A DNA stretch of 64,000 nucleotides. Origin: Bog-105 sp965277855 (GTDB taxonomy: Bacteria > Acidobacteriota > Terriglobia > Bryobacterales > Bryobacteraceae). A program made the translations under genes and the position numbers. Of this stretch, positions 54,885 through 63,200 are shown piece by piece; within the stretch, counting starts at the first letter, position 1, and every line of letters starts with the position of its first letter. The DNA lies in NCBI GenBank assembly GCA_965277855.1, contig OZ255847.1, positions 4,836,001-4,900,000 on the forward strand. The letters run 5' to 3'. Below the pieces are notes generated by a model that worked only from the letters and a program-made list of their open reading frames with translations, did not search any database and was not told the DNA's origin.

Positions 54885-55427
54885 GTGAGTTCTTCGGGCG
54901 TTACTGATTCAGACTTGAGACTCCGGGTGCAGGAATCTGTGCATAGGCGTTGGTTCCGGATTCAGGAGTACGTCCAGCGGTTCGACCCTACCGCGTCGCC
55001 AAGCGACTTCGAGGAGCGGATCATAAAGCGGCTGGCGGGCCGGATCGACGATGATTCCGATACCGCTCGGCTCGACACCGCTGTACAAGATACGGTAAAG
55101 GTCTTGGTACACGAGGATCGGCGTAAAGCCCAGCGCAGAGCGCTTCTATGGACCGGGTTCTCACAGAGTACCGAAGTTGCGGATCCCGAGAGTTTGCGTT
55201 TTGTAACTAAGATCGACCTGGAATCCCAGATGCGGTTCGTCCGCCGGCATCTTTCCTCCGATCAGCTTGCCATTCTTGAGAGCCTGTACGGATTTGAAGA
55301 GGAAGAAGTGACAGTTGAAGAGTTGGCGAAGGTTCTGAGTATGGAGCGAATGGCTCTTTATCAAAAGCTTCATCGTCTATACCTAAAACTCCGGCGAGAG
55401 ATTCGTTCGGGTGATACTGTTCTCTGA
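54885..55427 (+). CDS. Sigma-70-like factor
   Basis: GTG start at 54885 with AGGAGG 8 bp upstream; TTGACA at 54823-54828 may be a -35 box. 180 residues. The C-terminal part (about 112-172) is a sigma region 4-type helix-turn-helix: HLSSDQLAILESLYGFEEEE, TVEELAKVLSMERMALYQKL, HRLYLKLRRE. The N-terminal part has a FEERIIKRLAG helix but no clear region 2 -10-binding motif, so it is a divergent ECF-type or sigma-like regulator. It is followed 3 bp later by an anti-sigma-type gene, supporting a regulatory pair. Confidence 0.65.
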   Translation: MSSSGVTDSDLRLRVQESVHRRWFRIQEYVQRFDPTASPSDFEERIIKRLAGRIDDDSDTARLDTAVQDTVKVLVHEDRRKAQRRALLWTGFSQSTEVADPESLRFVTKIDLESQMRFVRRHLSSDQLAILESLYGFEEEEVTVEELAKVLSMERMALYQKLHRLYLKLRREIRSGDTVL

Positions 55428-55430
55428 CAA

Positions 55431-56225
55431 ATGGCAGGGAAACTTCCAGACGACGAACTCCACGCCCTACACCGTTTTGCGCAACAGGCGGCTCTTCACG
55501 GCTATCCGAATCCAGAACGCAAAGGGTGTCCTGGAATCATGGTCCTTGAGGAGGTAGCGGCGGCTCCGGCCCCTTTCAAGCATCCAGCTTACGATCACAT
55601 CAAGACATGTTCACCGTGCCTGGCAGAAACGCTAGATCTGCGAAAGGAGCGGCTCCAAGCGGAGCGGACAGCGGCCGCGATGAATCAAGGACAGTTCGCA
55701 AGTACCGCAAAAACCAGCGCAGCCTTGGATGGCGCTGAAACGATGACCACCCTTCGACGGCTTCGACGCACTTGGATTTGGATTGCGGTGTTCGCCATGA
55801 TCGTTGTCATTGCTTCCCTGGTTCTCAAATCGTTCGTCCATTCTCTTACTCAACCTGCCGTCAGCAGCAACAACAATCAATTGGCCCTGCTCGACAGAAC
55901 AATCAACCTTTGGGATAGAGACACATCCCGGGTTGCGGGAGAAGCTGTCCCTCTGAAGGCCGTGTTGCTGCCTGCCGCTCTAGTCCGGGTAAAAGTCATT
56001 CTGCCCAGAGTAAGCGAAAGCGGCACCTACTCGATTGCGGTGACGAGTGACAAATATGGCCGGAATGTTCTAGCAAAAGGTCGTGCGCCGACAGTGGCCG
56101 ACGGACCTCGACAGCTTGTGACTGTCATTCTCGATTTGCGCAAAACGAAAGCCGGAGCCTACTTCCTCGAAACCACTCAGGATCAAAGCGAGGCATCGTA
56201 TTATTATCCGCTTAAGGTTCGATGA
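55431..56225 (+). CDS. Zinc-finger membrane anti-sigma factor
   Basis: 264 residues. The cytoplasmic N-terminus contains DHIKTCSPC (H56, C60, C63), the H-x3-C-x2-C zinc motif of anti-sigma (ZAS) domains. One transmembrane helix at about 114-133 (TWIWIAVFAMIVVIASLVLK) is followed by a beta-rich extracytoplasmic domain (VKVILPRVSESGTYSIAVTS ... VTVILDLRKTKAGAYFLETT) that could sense a ligand. It begins 3 bp after the sigma gene, so they are co-transcribed. Its stop is 18 bp from the stop of the convergent S41 peptidase gene. It should sequester the sigma factor at the membrane until inactivated. Confidence 0.75.
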   Translation: MAGKLPDDELHALHRFAQQAALHGYPNPERKGCPGIMVLEEVAAAPAPFKHPAYDHIKTCSPCLAETLDLRKERLQAERTAAAMNQGQFASTAKTSAALDGAETMTTLRRLRRTWIWIAVFAMIVVIASLVLKSFVHSLTQPAVSSNNNQLALLDRTINLWDRDTSRVAGEAVPLKAVLLPAALVRVKVILPRVSESGTYSIAVTSDKYGRNVLAKGRAPTVADGPRQLVTVILDLRKTKAGAYFLETTQDQSEASYYYPLKVR

Positions 56226-56243
56226 GATCTAAGATCGAGAAGA

Positions 56244-57479
56244 CTACAGGCTATGGACGACCTCGACCGCTTTGGCCAGCTGGTTGTCTGCTCCGTGAAG
56301 CGCGTCCTGATAGGACCAGTCCACAGGGACGTCCGGTTGAATTCCCTTTCCTTCAATCCGATTTCCTAACCAGCTCACATAAGCCGCTATCGGAATCGTG
56401 AGGCGATACCCGAACCCGAGCTTGGACGCCTCGCGCGCCACTAGATGGCCAGGCGTTTTCGTACCGACGACAGTGGCAAGCCGGTTTTCCTGAGCGAACT
56501 GAGTCACCATTTCGGCTGCACCGGTCGAATGCTCGTTAACCAAGACGATGACTCTACCCTGGAAGTTTTGTTTCCCTAAGCCTTCGGTCTGCAGCACGAC
56601 GGCCTTTTTGCCACCGAATTTCAGAGCGAGCAGCGCAATCTCCCATTTGTGACTCGGTATACGACCAAATCGGGGAAGCTTGTCTTTCTCGTAACCACGT
56701 TCGGCGGTTGCTCGGTCCAGGCTATAGCCGATCGGCTCGCTGCCTGCCGTGAGATAGCTCATCAGACGCACACCTCCTACGCCCCCGCCTGGATTTCCCC
56801 GTAAATCGACGATCAGACGATTGGCTCCTTTTAATTCATGGGTGACCACGGATTGCATTCGATTGGCGAAGTCGATCCCGATCTTGCCCGGGAAAAGCGA
56901 TACCTTCAGTTGTCCCAGTGAATTCTCCGTCGAGGCCGCAATACTCTCGGGTTCCGCATAAGGACAGTCCTGATATTTGGGTTGTGGTGTTCTTAGTTCG
57001 AGATGGGCCTCTTTTCGTTCTCCGTTGCGAGATATAACAACCGGAATCCGCTGGTTCATCAGGAAAGCCGGCTTCTCCGGCGGAACGATTCCCTTCTCGT
57101 GGACTTCGATCAGCGCATCCGCAGAGCGAATGCCGGCCCTGGCGGCCACGCCGCCAGGCTGCACATCCTGAAACACCCATCGTTCTCCATCGACAGTGTT
57201 GGCCACCGAGCGAAAGCTTGCGTTGATGGCATTGCGCGGCGTGATGGCGGTGTGTTCGCTCAACAGGCCGAGACCGCTGGTATTCAGCTCGGACAGCATT
57301 GCCGAGACATTCTCTTCAAAACCCTCGGTAGATTCGGCAGTTACGATAGCCTCGCGATGTCGAGCCACGATTTCGTTCCAGCTCTTGCCGCCGAATGCTG
57401 GATCGTAGAATTTCGTTTGAACGAGCCTTTCTATTTGGGAGAGCAACTGTTCACGATTTGCCCGGGTGAGTGGTGTCAT
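56244..57479 (-). CDS. S41 family peptidase with PDZ domain
   Basis: 411 residues. The N-terminal helical part (EQLLSQIERLVQTKFYDPAF, GKSWNEIVARHREAIVTAES) is followed by a PDZ domain at about 90-160 and the S41 core: LIVDLRGNPGGGVGGVRLMS, VLVNEHSTGAAEM with the catalytic Ser318, and VVGTKTPGH with Lys341. No signal peptide is seen, which is unusual because most Ctp/Tsp peptidases are exported. Its ATG overlaps the stop of the CHAT gene (ATGA), so it is translationally coupled to it. Confidence 0.85.
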   Translation of the reverse strand: MTPLTRANREQLLSQIERLVQTKFYDPAFGGKSWNEIVARHREAIVTAESTEGFEENVSAMLSELNTSGLGLLSEHTAITPRNAINASFRSVANTVDGERWVFQDVQPGGVAARAGIRSADALIEVHEKGIVPPEKPAFLMNQRIPVVISRNGERKEAHLELRTPQPKYQDCPYAEPESIAASTENSLGQLKVSLFPGKIGIDFANRMQSVVTHELKGANRLIVDLRGNPGGGVGGVRLMSYLTAGSEPIGYSLDRATAERGYEKDKLPRFGRIPSHKWEIALLALKFGGKKAVVLQTEGLGKQNFQGRVIVLVNEHSTGAAEMVTQFAQENRLATVVGTKTPGHLVAREASKLGFGYRLTIPIAAYVSWLGNRIEGKGIQPDVPVDWSYQDALHGADNQLAKAVEVVHSL

Positions 57480-60151
57480 GGAATGTTCCTCGAAACAGCA
57501 GATGCCGATCCTCGCGTGGAGAGAGTGCCGGCGGGGTCACCGACAAACTCGAAGGCCGCCCAATAATACGCTGGTAAACCAGACCTATATAGGGCGATTT
57601 TCGCATCTCTCAGGGCGTCACCCTTGTTTTCATTGTGAGCGAGCCGATCGTAGAAGCCTGTCATGAGGCGCTTGGTCCCAACATCGGAAACCTCCCATAA
57701 GGTCGAAACAACACTCTGGGCGCCGGCCTCGATGAACGCGTCTCCCAGATTCGAGATCCCCGCTTCGCCGACTGGACCTACGCCAGTATTGCAAGCCGAC
57801 AAGGTTACCAGGCTGGCATTGAGGTGAAGCTGGCGAATCTCACGGACTTGCAGGAGCCCGTCGTCTGTTGCATGCGGATTGTCCGGAGGAGCAAAGACCA
57901 GGGCCGATCTATCCGGATAATCCAGATCTGCGTAACCGTGCAGCGCCAGATGCAGGACGTTGTAGCGATCGAGTGGGAGCGATTTGAATTCGGTTTCTGT
58001 TGCTTGCCGGTCTAAGAGAATCCTGCTCGGCTTGGGCAGGTCGGCCGCGATTGCTTCCACCTCTTTCTTGCTGGCGGGGAGCGCAATCAGCTGACTTCGT
58101 TCCGGACCGTTGCTCGAGCGGAGAGGCTCTATCGATTGGAGGGCCAGAAGTGCTCGGATAAAGAGGTTGGGGCCGGCCGCTTGAGTCCAGGCTGCGACCC
58201 CGACAAAAGGGAGGTTGTGGACCGCAACCCGTTTTCTATTTCGCAGGATATCTAAGACAGTTCCCGATGGCACGGTGCTTACGGTATGACTTGCGAGCAC
58301 ATATTGACCGTTGTCGAAGAGAGCGGAAAACGGCAGCAGGTGCAGGTCCTCGTCCGGAATGACGATCAGGTTCTTTTTTTGTCTGTATTCCGGAACGTTC
58401 CCAAGCAAGACGTGGAACAAATCCTGCGCCAGTTTGGCGTCCGATTGCTTTTGTTGAAGGACCGAGCGATATCGGTTGACCTGGGTTTCGATCTCCTCCT
58501 TCGCGGGCAGAATGTATCGATTGACGGAGGTGTTGGTGAGGGCCAAGACAAACGATTGGGGGCTGTCCAAGACATACTCGAGGATTGCTTCCGTGGGCGC
58601 CAGCTCGCTTTGCAATTGTGACAGCGCAACCGGATTCAGAGCCGTTTGGCCCGCGAGGGAACCGCTGTCCAGTTGCTGCTCCGTGTCATAGATCGAATCG
58701 GCAATCTGCGCTCTCCGCGCAGGATCATCCGTATCCATCAACTCAAGGTTTAGCCGCACAAGGCGTTGGTCGGCGGGAGTCGGCTTGTGCGGCGGAATTA
58801 CCTTGTGATGTTGGAGCGCCTGCGCCTCGACACGGCCGCGCGCCTTTTCGAGGACGCGAAATGCCGCCGCGAAGTCACCCTGGCGGCACAACGAACTGAA
58901 AAAGCCAGCGTAGACATTGCTGAGCTCTTCGATCAACAGTTGTTCCACGTGAGGAGTCGGCGCTGTGGCGAGCAAGGAATCGATCAGGTCCGCGCTCTTT
59001 TGGTAGAGATCGTTCGACAATTTGGTTCGGCCGAGCTTGGCCTCAATTTCCGCTTTAATTGCCAGATTTCGCGGCGCGAAGAAGAGTTCATCCGGGATTC
59101 GGGTATTTGCGCTCAAGCCCTCCTCTACCGTTGTGAGAGCTTCCCGCAGATCTCCTTCGTGCTCGTAGGCTCGGGCGAGAGGCCCGTCTACTTCGGTAAG
59201 TCCTCGCCAATACTTCAAATCGCGGGCATATTGGGCGGCCCGTACATCATCGGCGATGGCTTCCTTCCAGCGTCCAAGCTGCTGATAAACGCTCGCCCGG
59301 GTCTCCAGCACCTGGTAGAGGCCGCCCTTCGACTGGCGCTGTTCAGCGTGTTGCATCGCTTCGTTAGCAAGCGCCAGCGCCTCCGGATATCTGCCCAAAC
59401 CTGCCAGCGCTTCCACTTTCGATGTGACAGCGATGCTCGGATACGGGATACCAGGCGTTCCCTTAGCGAGCCGAATGGCGCCGTCCAGCGGCTCCAGCGC
59501 CTCGTCATATTTATGAACGATCTCCACCAGTCCTTCTCCGTAAACGCTGGCATAGCGTACGATGGCCGCCTTGTCACGGAACACTTTGGCAAATCCCCAA
59601 GCGGCGAGGACCTGCTTTTTTGCGGTTGCCACATCGCCCAGCAGTGCTGCCGCGATGCCTTGTTCACCCGCCGCTCGACTGACAAGAAGATAATGGTGTC
59701 TCTTGCGAGCAAGAGCGGCGACCATTTGCCAGGTGGTGCGTGCCGAGGCCCCATCGTAATTCACTTCGAACATGCCACGCACGGTGAGAATGCGGAGCCG
59801 CGTTTCCTCGTCTCGGGCCTCAGGCAGGGTAAGATCCTGACTCAATCGCCAGATTTGTTCGGGCAGGCTCGATACTTGCATCCGGGCGGGCGCCTGGCTC
59901 ACTCGGGCGTACAGCGCTTTGGACGCGTCATGCTGGGCGATAAACAGCAACTCCGCTTTCCGGTACAGCGGCACCCCCCCTTCCCAGTCGTTCGCCCAAG
60001 CCTTCCCGTCTGCCTGCTGCAAGAATCCTTCCGCACTGCCTGGCCGCGGTTTGGTTGCAGCGCGGTACGCAACGACACCAAGGTAGACCAATCCCGATAG
60101 TAGAATTGCGCTACTGCTAATTTTCAGCAGAAATAGCGAAAGTTTTCTCAC
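57476..60151 (-). CDS. Membrane-anchored TPR-CHAT caspase-like protease
   Basis: 891 residues. One N-terminal transmembrane segment (ISSSAILLSGLVYLGVVAYR, about 11-30) anchors it. Residues about 40-430 are tetratricopeptide-type repeats (GIPYPSIAVTSKVEALAGLG, YPEALALANEAMQHAEQR). The CHAT domain fills the C-terminal third, with catalytic His738 in LHLALHGYADLDYPDRSALV and Cys787 in LVTLSACNTGVGPVGEAGIS. CHAT proteases cleave partner proteins after activation; in type III-E CRISPR and other systems they act on sigma/anti-sigma regulators. Here it is coupled to an S41 peptidase and faces a sigma/anti-sigma pair. A short-lived regulatory or conflict role is inferred. Confidence 0.85.
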   Translation of the reverse strand: MRKLSLFLLKISSSAILLSGLVYLGVVAYRAATKPRPGSAEGFLQQADGKAWANDWEGGVPLYRKAELLFIAQHDASKALYARVSQAPARMQVSSLPEQIWRLSQDLTLPEARDEETRLRILTVRGMFEVNYDGASARTTWQMVAALARKRHHYLLVSRAAGEQGIAAALLGDVATAKKQVLAAWGFAKVFRDKAAIVRYASVYGEGLVEIVHKYDEALEPLDGAIRLAKGTPGIPYPSIAVTSKVEALAGLGRYPEALALANEAMQHAEQRQSKGGLYQVLETRASVYQQLGRWKEAIADDVRAAQYARDLKYWRGLTEVDGPLARAYEHEGDLREALTTVEEGLSANTRIPDELFFAPRNLAIKAEIEAKLGRTKLSNDLYQKSADLIDSLLATAPTPHVEQLLIEELSNVYAGFFSSLCRQGDFAAAFRVLEKARGRVEAQALQHHKVIPPHKPTPADQRLVRLNLELMDTDDPARRAQIADSIYDTEQQLDSGSLAGQTALNPVALSQLQSELAPTEAILEYVLDSPQSFVLALTNTSVNRYILPAKEEIETQVNRYRSVLQQKQSDAKLAQDLFHVLLGNVPEYRQKKNLIVIPDEDLHLLPFSALFDNGQYVLASHTVSTVPSGTVLDILRNRKRVAVHNLPFVGVAAWTQAAGPNLFIRALLALQSIEPLRSSNGPERSQLIALPASKKEVEAIAADLPKPSRILLDRQATETEFKSLPLDRYNVLHLALHGYADLDYPDRSALVFAPPDNPHATDDGLLQVREIRQLHLNASLVTLSACNTGVGPVGEAGISNLGDAFIEAGAQSVVSTLWEVSDVGTKRLMTGFYDRLAHNENKGDALRDAKIALYRSGLPAYYWAAFEFVGDPAGTLSTRGSASAVSRNIP

Positions 60152-60251
60152 CTGGAACGGCTTTTCCTGTCTCTATCCTCTCAAACTTTGACGATTTGCG
60201 AAGAATGAAGAGATTTCGGGGAGCGAATTGACTTGCTCCGCAAAGTAGAAG

Positions 60252-63200
60252 CTATTTACCGGGCTGCGCCTGCTCGCGCTCTGTCTCTTCTTCGTCGGAG
60301 GACACCACTTGCCGGTCGTTTTTGTCCAGTTCGAGAGCGGACGCAAGCTCTTGCTGTCGTCGCAGCAAAGATTCGAGCTCTCCGTCGTGTGCAAACGGCC
60401 GAGCCAGTTGTTCCCGATAATCCAAATCGCGTTTGCGAAGTTCCGAGGCATGCTGTTGCTCAGTGGCCAGATGCCTGTCGATGTTGCCGAGCACCTGGTC
60501 CATGCTGAGGAGCGTTCCCGGCGGATGTTCCGGATTCATGTTAGCGGGATAGGCGGCACAACCCCGGAGCTGGATGACGGGAAGCTCGGTCAAGAGACCA
60601 GGCACGCGGCTCCAGATTTCGAAGCCTCGATACGAGCCGCGCTCTCCAAAGGTAGGATCGCCGGCCCAAGACAGGATGGCCTGCGTCAGGCACTCCGCCC
60701 CGGCAGATCGGTTGTCTTTTCCCCGAAATTGTTTGGTTCCAACTCGAAGTTGAAACTCACCACTTGTATGCTGTTCTCGCCTTTGGATGTCCTCCTCCAT
60801 CGCAAGGATGTGCGCCTCTGTTTCCGTGATCTTGCCTTCGAGAGCGCTCAGCGACCATTGGATGTTTTGTTGATTCTTGCGGTGAATCACTCGGAGTTGA
60901 TCGAGGCGCCGGATCTCCGTGTCGACCTTGATCTTTTCGATAACAGCGGGATTGCCGCTTGCGATTGCCTTCATTTCTGCGTAGGTCAGCGCAGCGGATT
61001 CCAAATCGGCCGCGTTACGGACGGTTACTTCGCCGCGCATGACCTGCGCAATGAACGTCGCCTTAGTTTCGAGCGTTTGCCACATGTAGCTGTCGAAAGA
61101 GCCTTCTGTGACATAGCGATAGATCTGGACCTCGGGATTGAGATTTCCCTGTCTCAGGATGCGGCCATCCCGTTGCTCGACGTCGCGTGGCCGCCAAGGC
61201 GAGTCGGCGTGATGTACCGCTACGAGCAGGCGCTGCACATTGATGCCGGCGCCCATCTTCTCTGTCGAGCCGAGGAGCACCCGGATCCGCCCAGCATTGA
61301 CTGCATCGTAGAGCAGCTTCTTGGCAGCGTCTGTTCTTGCGTCGTGGGCGAACGCGACCTCTCTCTTCGGAATTCCAAGCGCCACCAGTTGTCCGCGGAC
61401 CTCGTCGTAGGCATTCCAGCGATGCGGGTCGGGTGTTGAGAGATCGCAGAATACGAGCTGCGTCAATCGCTCCGCCCGCGTCTCTTCCCAAATCCGAAAC
61501 ACCTGTCCGACTAATTTCATGATTTTCGTGTCAGAACCAGGGAAATAGCTTGGGTCGATCAAACGCATATCCAGTGCGGCCTTGCGACCGTCATTGGTGA
61601 TGCACAGCATGTTGTCCTCTTTCGGGTCGACGCGCTCGGTCCGCAGACGTTCGGCGCGTTTGATGAGAGTTTGAATGTAGGCCTTCAGTTCGGAACTGGC
61701 CGGAACAGCAATCCCGATGGCTTTCCCGGTAGCCAAGGTCGGCCTCGGCAGCTGAAGCATGTCGGCCGTCTGCACGTCCGCTACAGAGCGAAAGAGCATC
61801 ATTAACTCGGGCAGATTGACGAAGCGGCAAAAGCGGGTATGCATGCGATAGCCGCTTCCGTCCGGCGCGATCTCGAGACCGGTGACCTCGCGGCCGTAAT
61901 TGGCAGCCCAGGCATCGAAATGGTCGGTGCCCTGTGCGACCAGATTCTCGAGAGCCAGGTAACGGAGCAGCGTGAACATCTCCGCAACCGTGTTCGAGAT
62001 CGGCGTTCCGGTCGCAAAGACGACACCCCGGCCCTTCTGCCGCTGGCGCAAATACCGAACTTTCAGGAACATATCGAAAGCCCGGTTCGAATCGGTATTC
62101 GGCAGGCCGGCCACACGCGGCCGATTGCTTGTGAAAAAGAGGTTCTTAAAGAGATCGCTTTCATCTACAAACAGAAAGTCCACGCCTAACTGCTCGAAAC
62201 TCAGAGTGTCGTCTTTGGTCTCACGATTGGCACGCTTCAGGAGTTTGGCCTCGAGTCGTTTTTTGGCTTTCGCGAGGGCCTTGACGATCCGCGCATCCTG
62301 ATAGTCTTGCTCGGCTTGCTGCTGGAGAGCGTCCAGTTCCTCCAATTGTTCTTGTACATAACTGTTGTAATACTCGTCCGACAAGGGTAAGAACTCGAAA
62401 GAGCGATGAGCGACAATCACGGCATCGAAGTCGCCGGTAGCAATCCGAGCCATCGCTCTTTGGCGATTCTCCTTTGAGAAGTGCTCGCGACCCGCCACAA
62501 ACAGCCGGGCCTGGGGGTAGAGGCGCAAGAATTCCGCACCCCAAGCGTCGACTAAGTGATTCGGCACCACAATCATTGGTTTGCGGGTGAGGCCGAGGCG
62601 TTTCAGCTCCATGGCCGCTGCCGCCATGGTCCAGGTCTTGCCCGCGCCCACGACGTGCGCGAGAAGCGCCGTGCCGCTCTGCAGAATCTGCCACACGGCA
62701 TTCTTCTGGTGAGAAGCGAGATCGCGGTCTCGCAGGTGCACCCGGACCATGCCCGGAAATGTGAGATGCGATCCGTCATAGGTGCGGACCCGGAGATGAT
62801 TGTAGAGCAAGTTGTAGTGCTTCGCCAGGCGCTGAGCGCGCATTGGACAGGACCAGATCCAATCGCGGAAGCTGTCCTTCAACTGCTGCTGTTTTTCTCT
62901 CGCCGCCAGGGTTTCCGGCTGGTTCACAATGCGCGATCCGTCATCTTGTTCGTCATAGGCGGTGGGAGTTTTGCCGTTGAGCGCCTGTTCGAGAAGCTCA
63001 CTGGCACTGAAACGAGACGTCCCATTGGTAGTGTGATTGCTGACTTGGTTTTTCACCCGGTAGTCAGCGGTGACCTTCCAGGTCGCAATCGCTTCGGCAT
63101 GGGAAATCAGGACCGAATCTCGCGGCGCAGCGAGCAGCTCGCTGAGAAAGTCTTGGATGTCTGTTACCGGAATCCAGGGAGCGCCCAAACCCGCCTCGAT

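Noticed and set aside
58766..60100. 444-residue plus-strand ORF
   Set aside because: Antisense to the TPR-CHAT gene; high GC third positions keep the opposite strand open. No family motif.
60309..61439. 376-residue plus-strand ORF
   Set aside because: Antisense shadow of the SNF2-type helicase.
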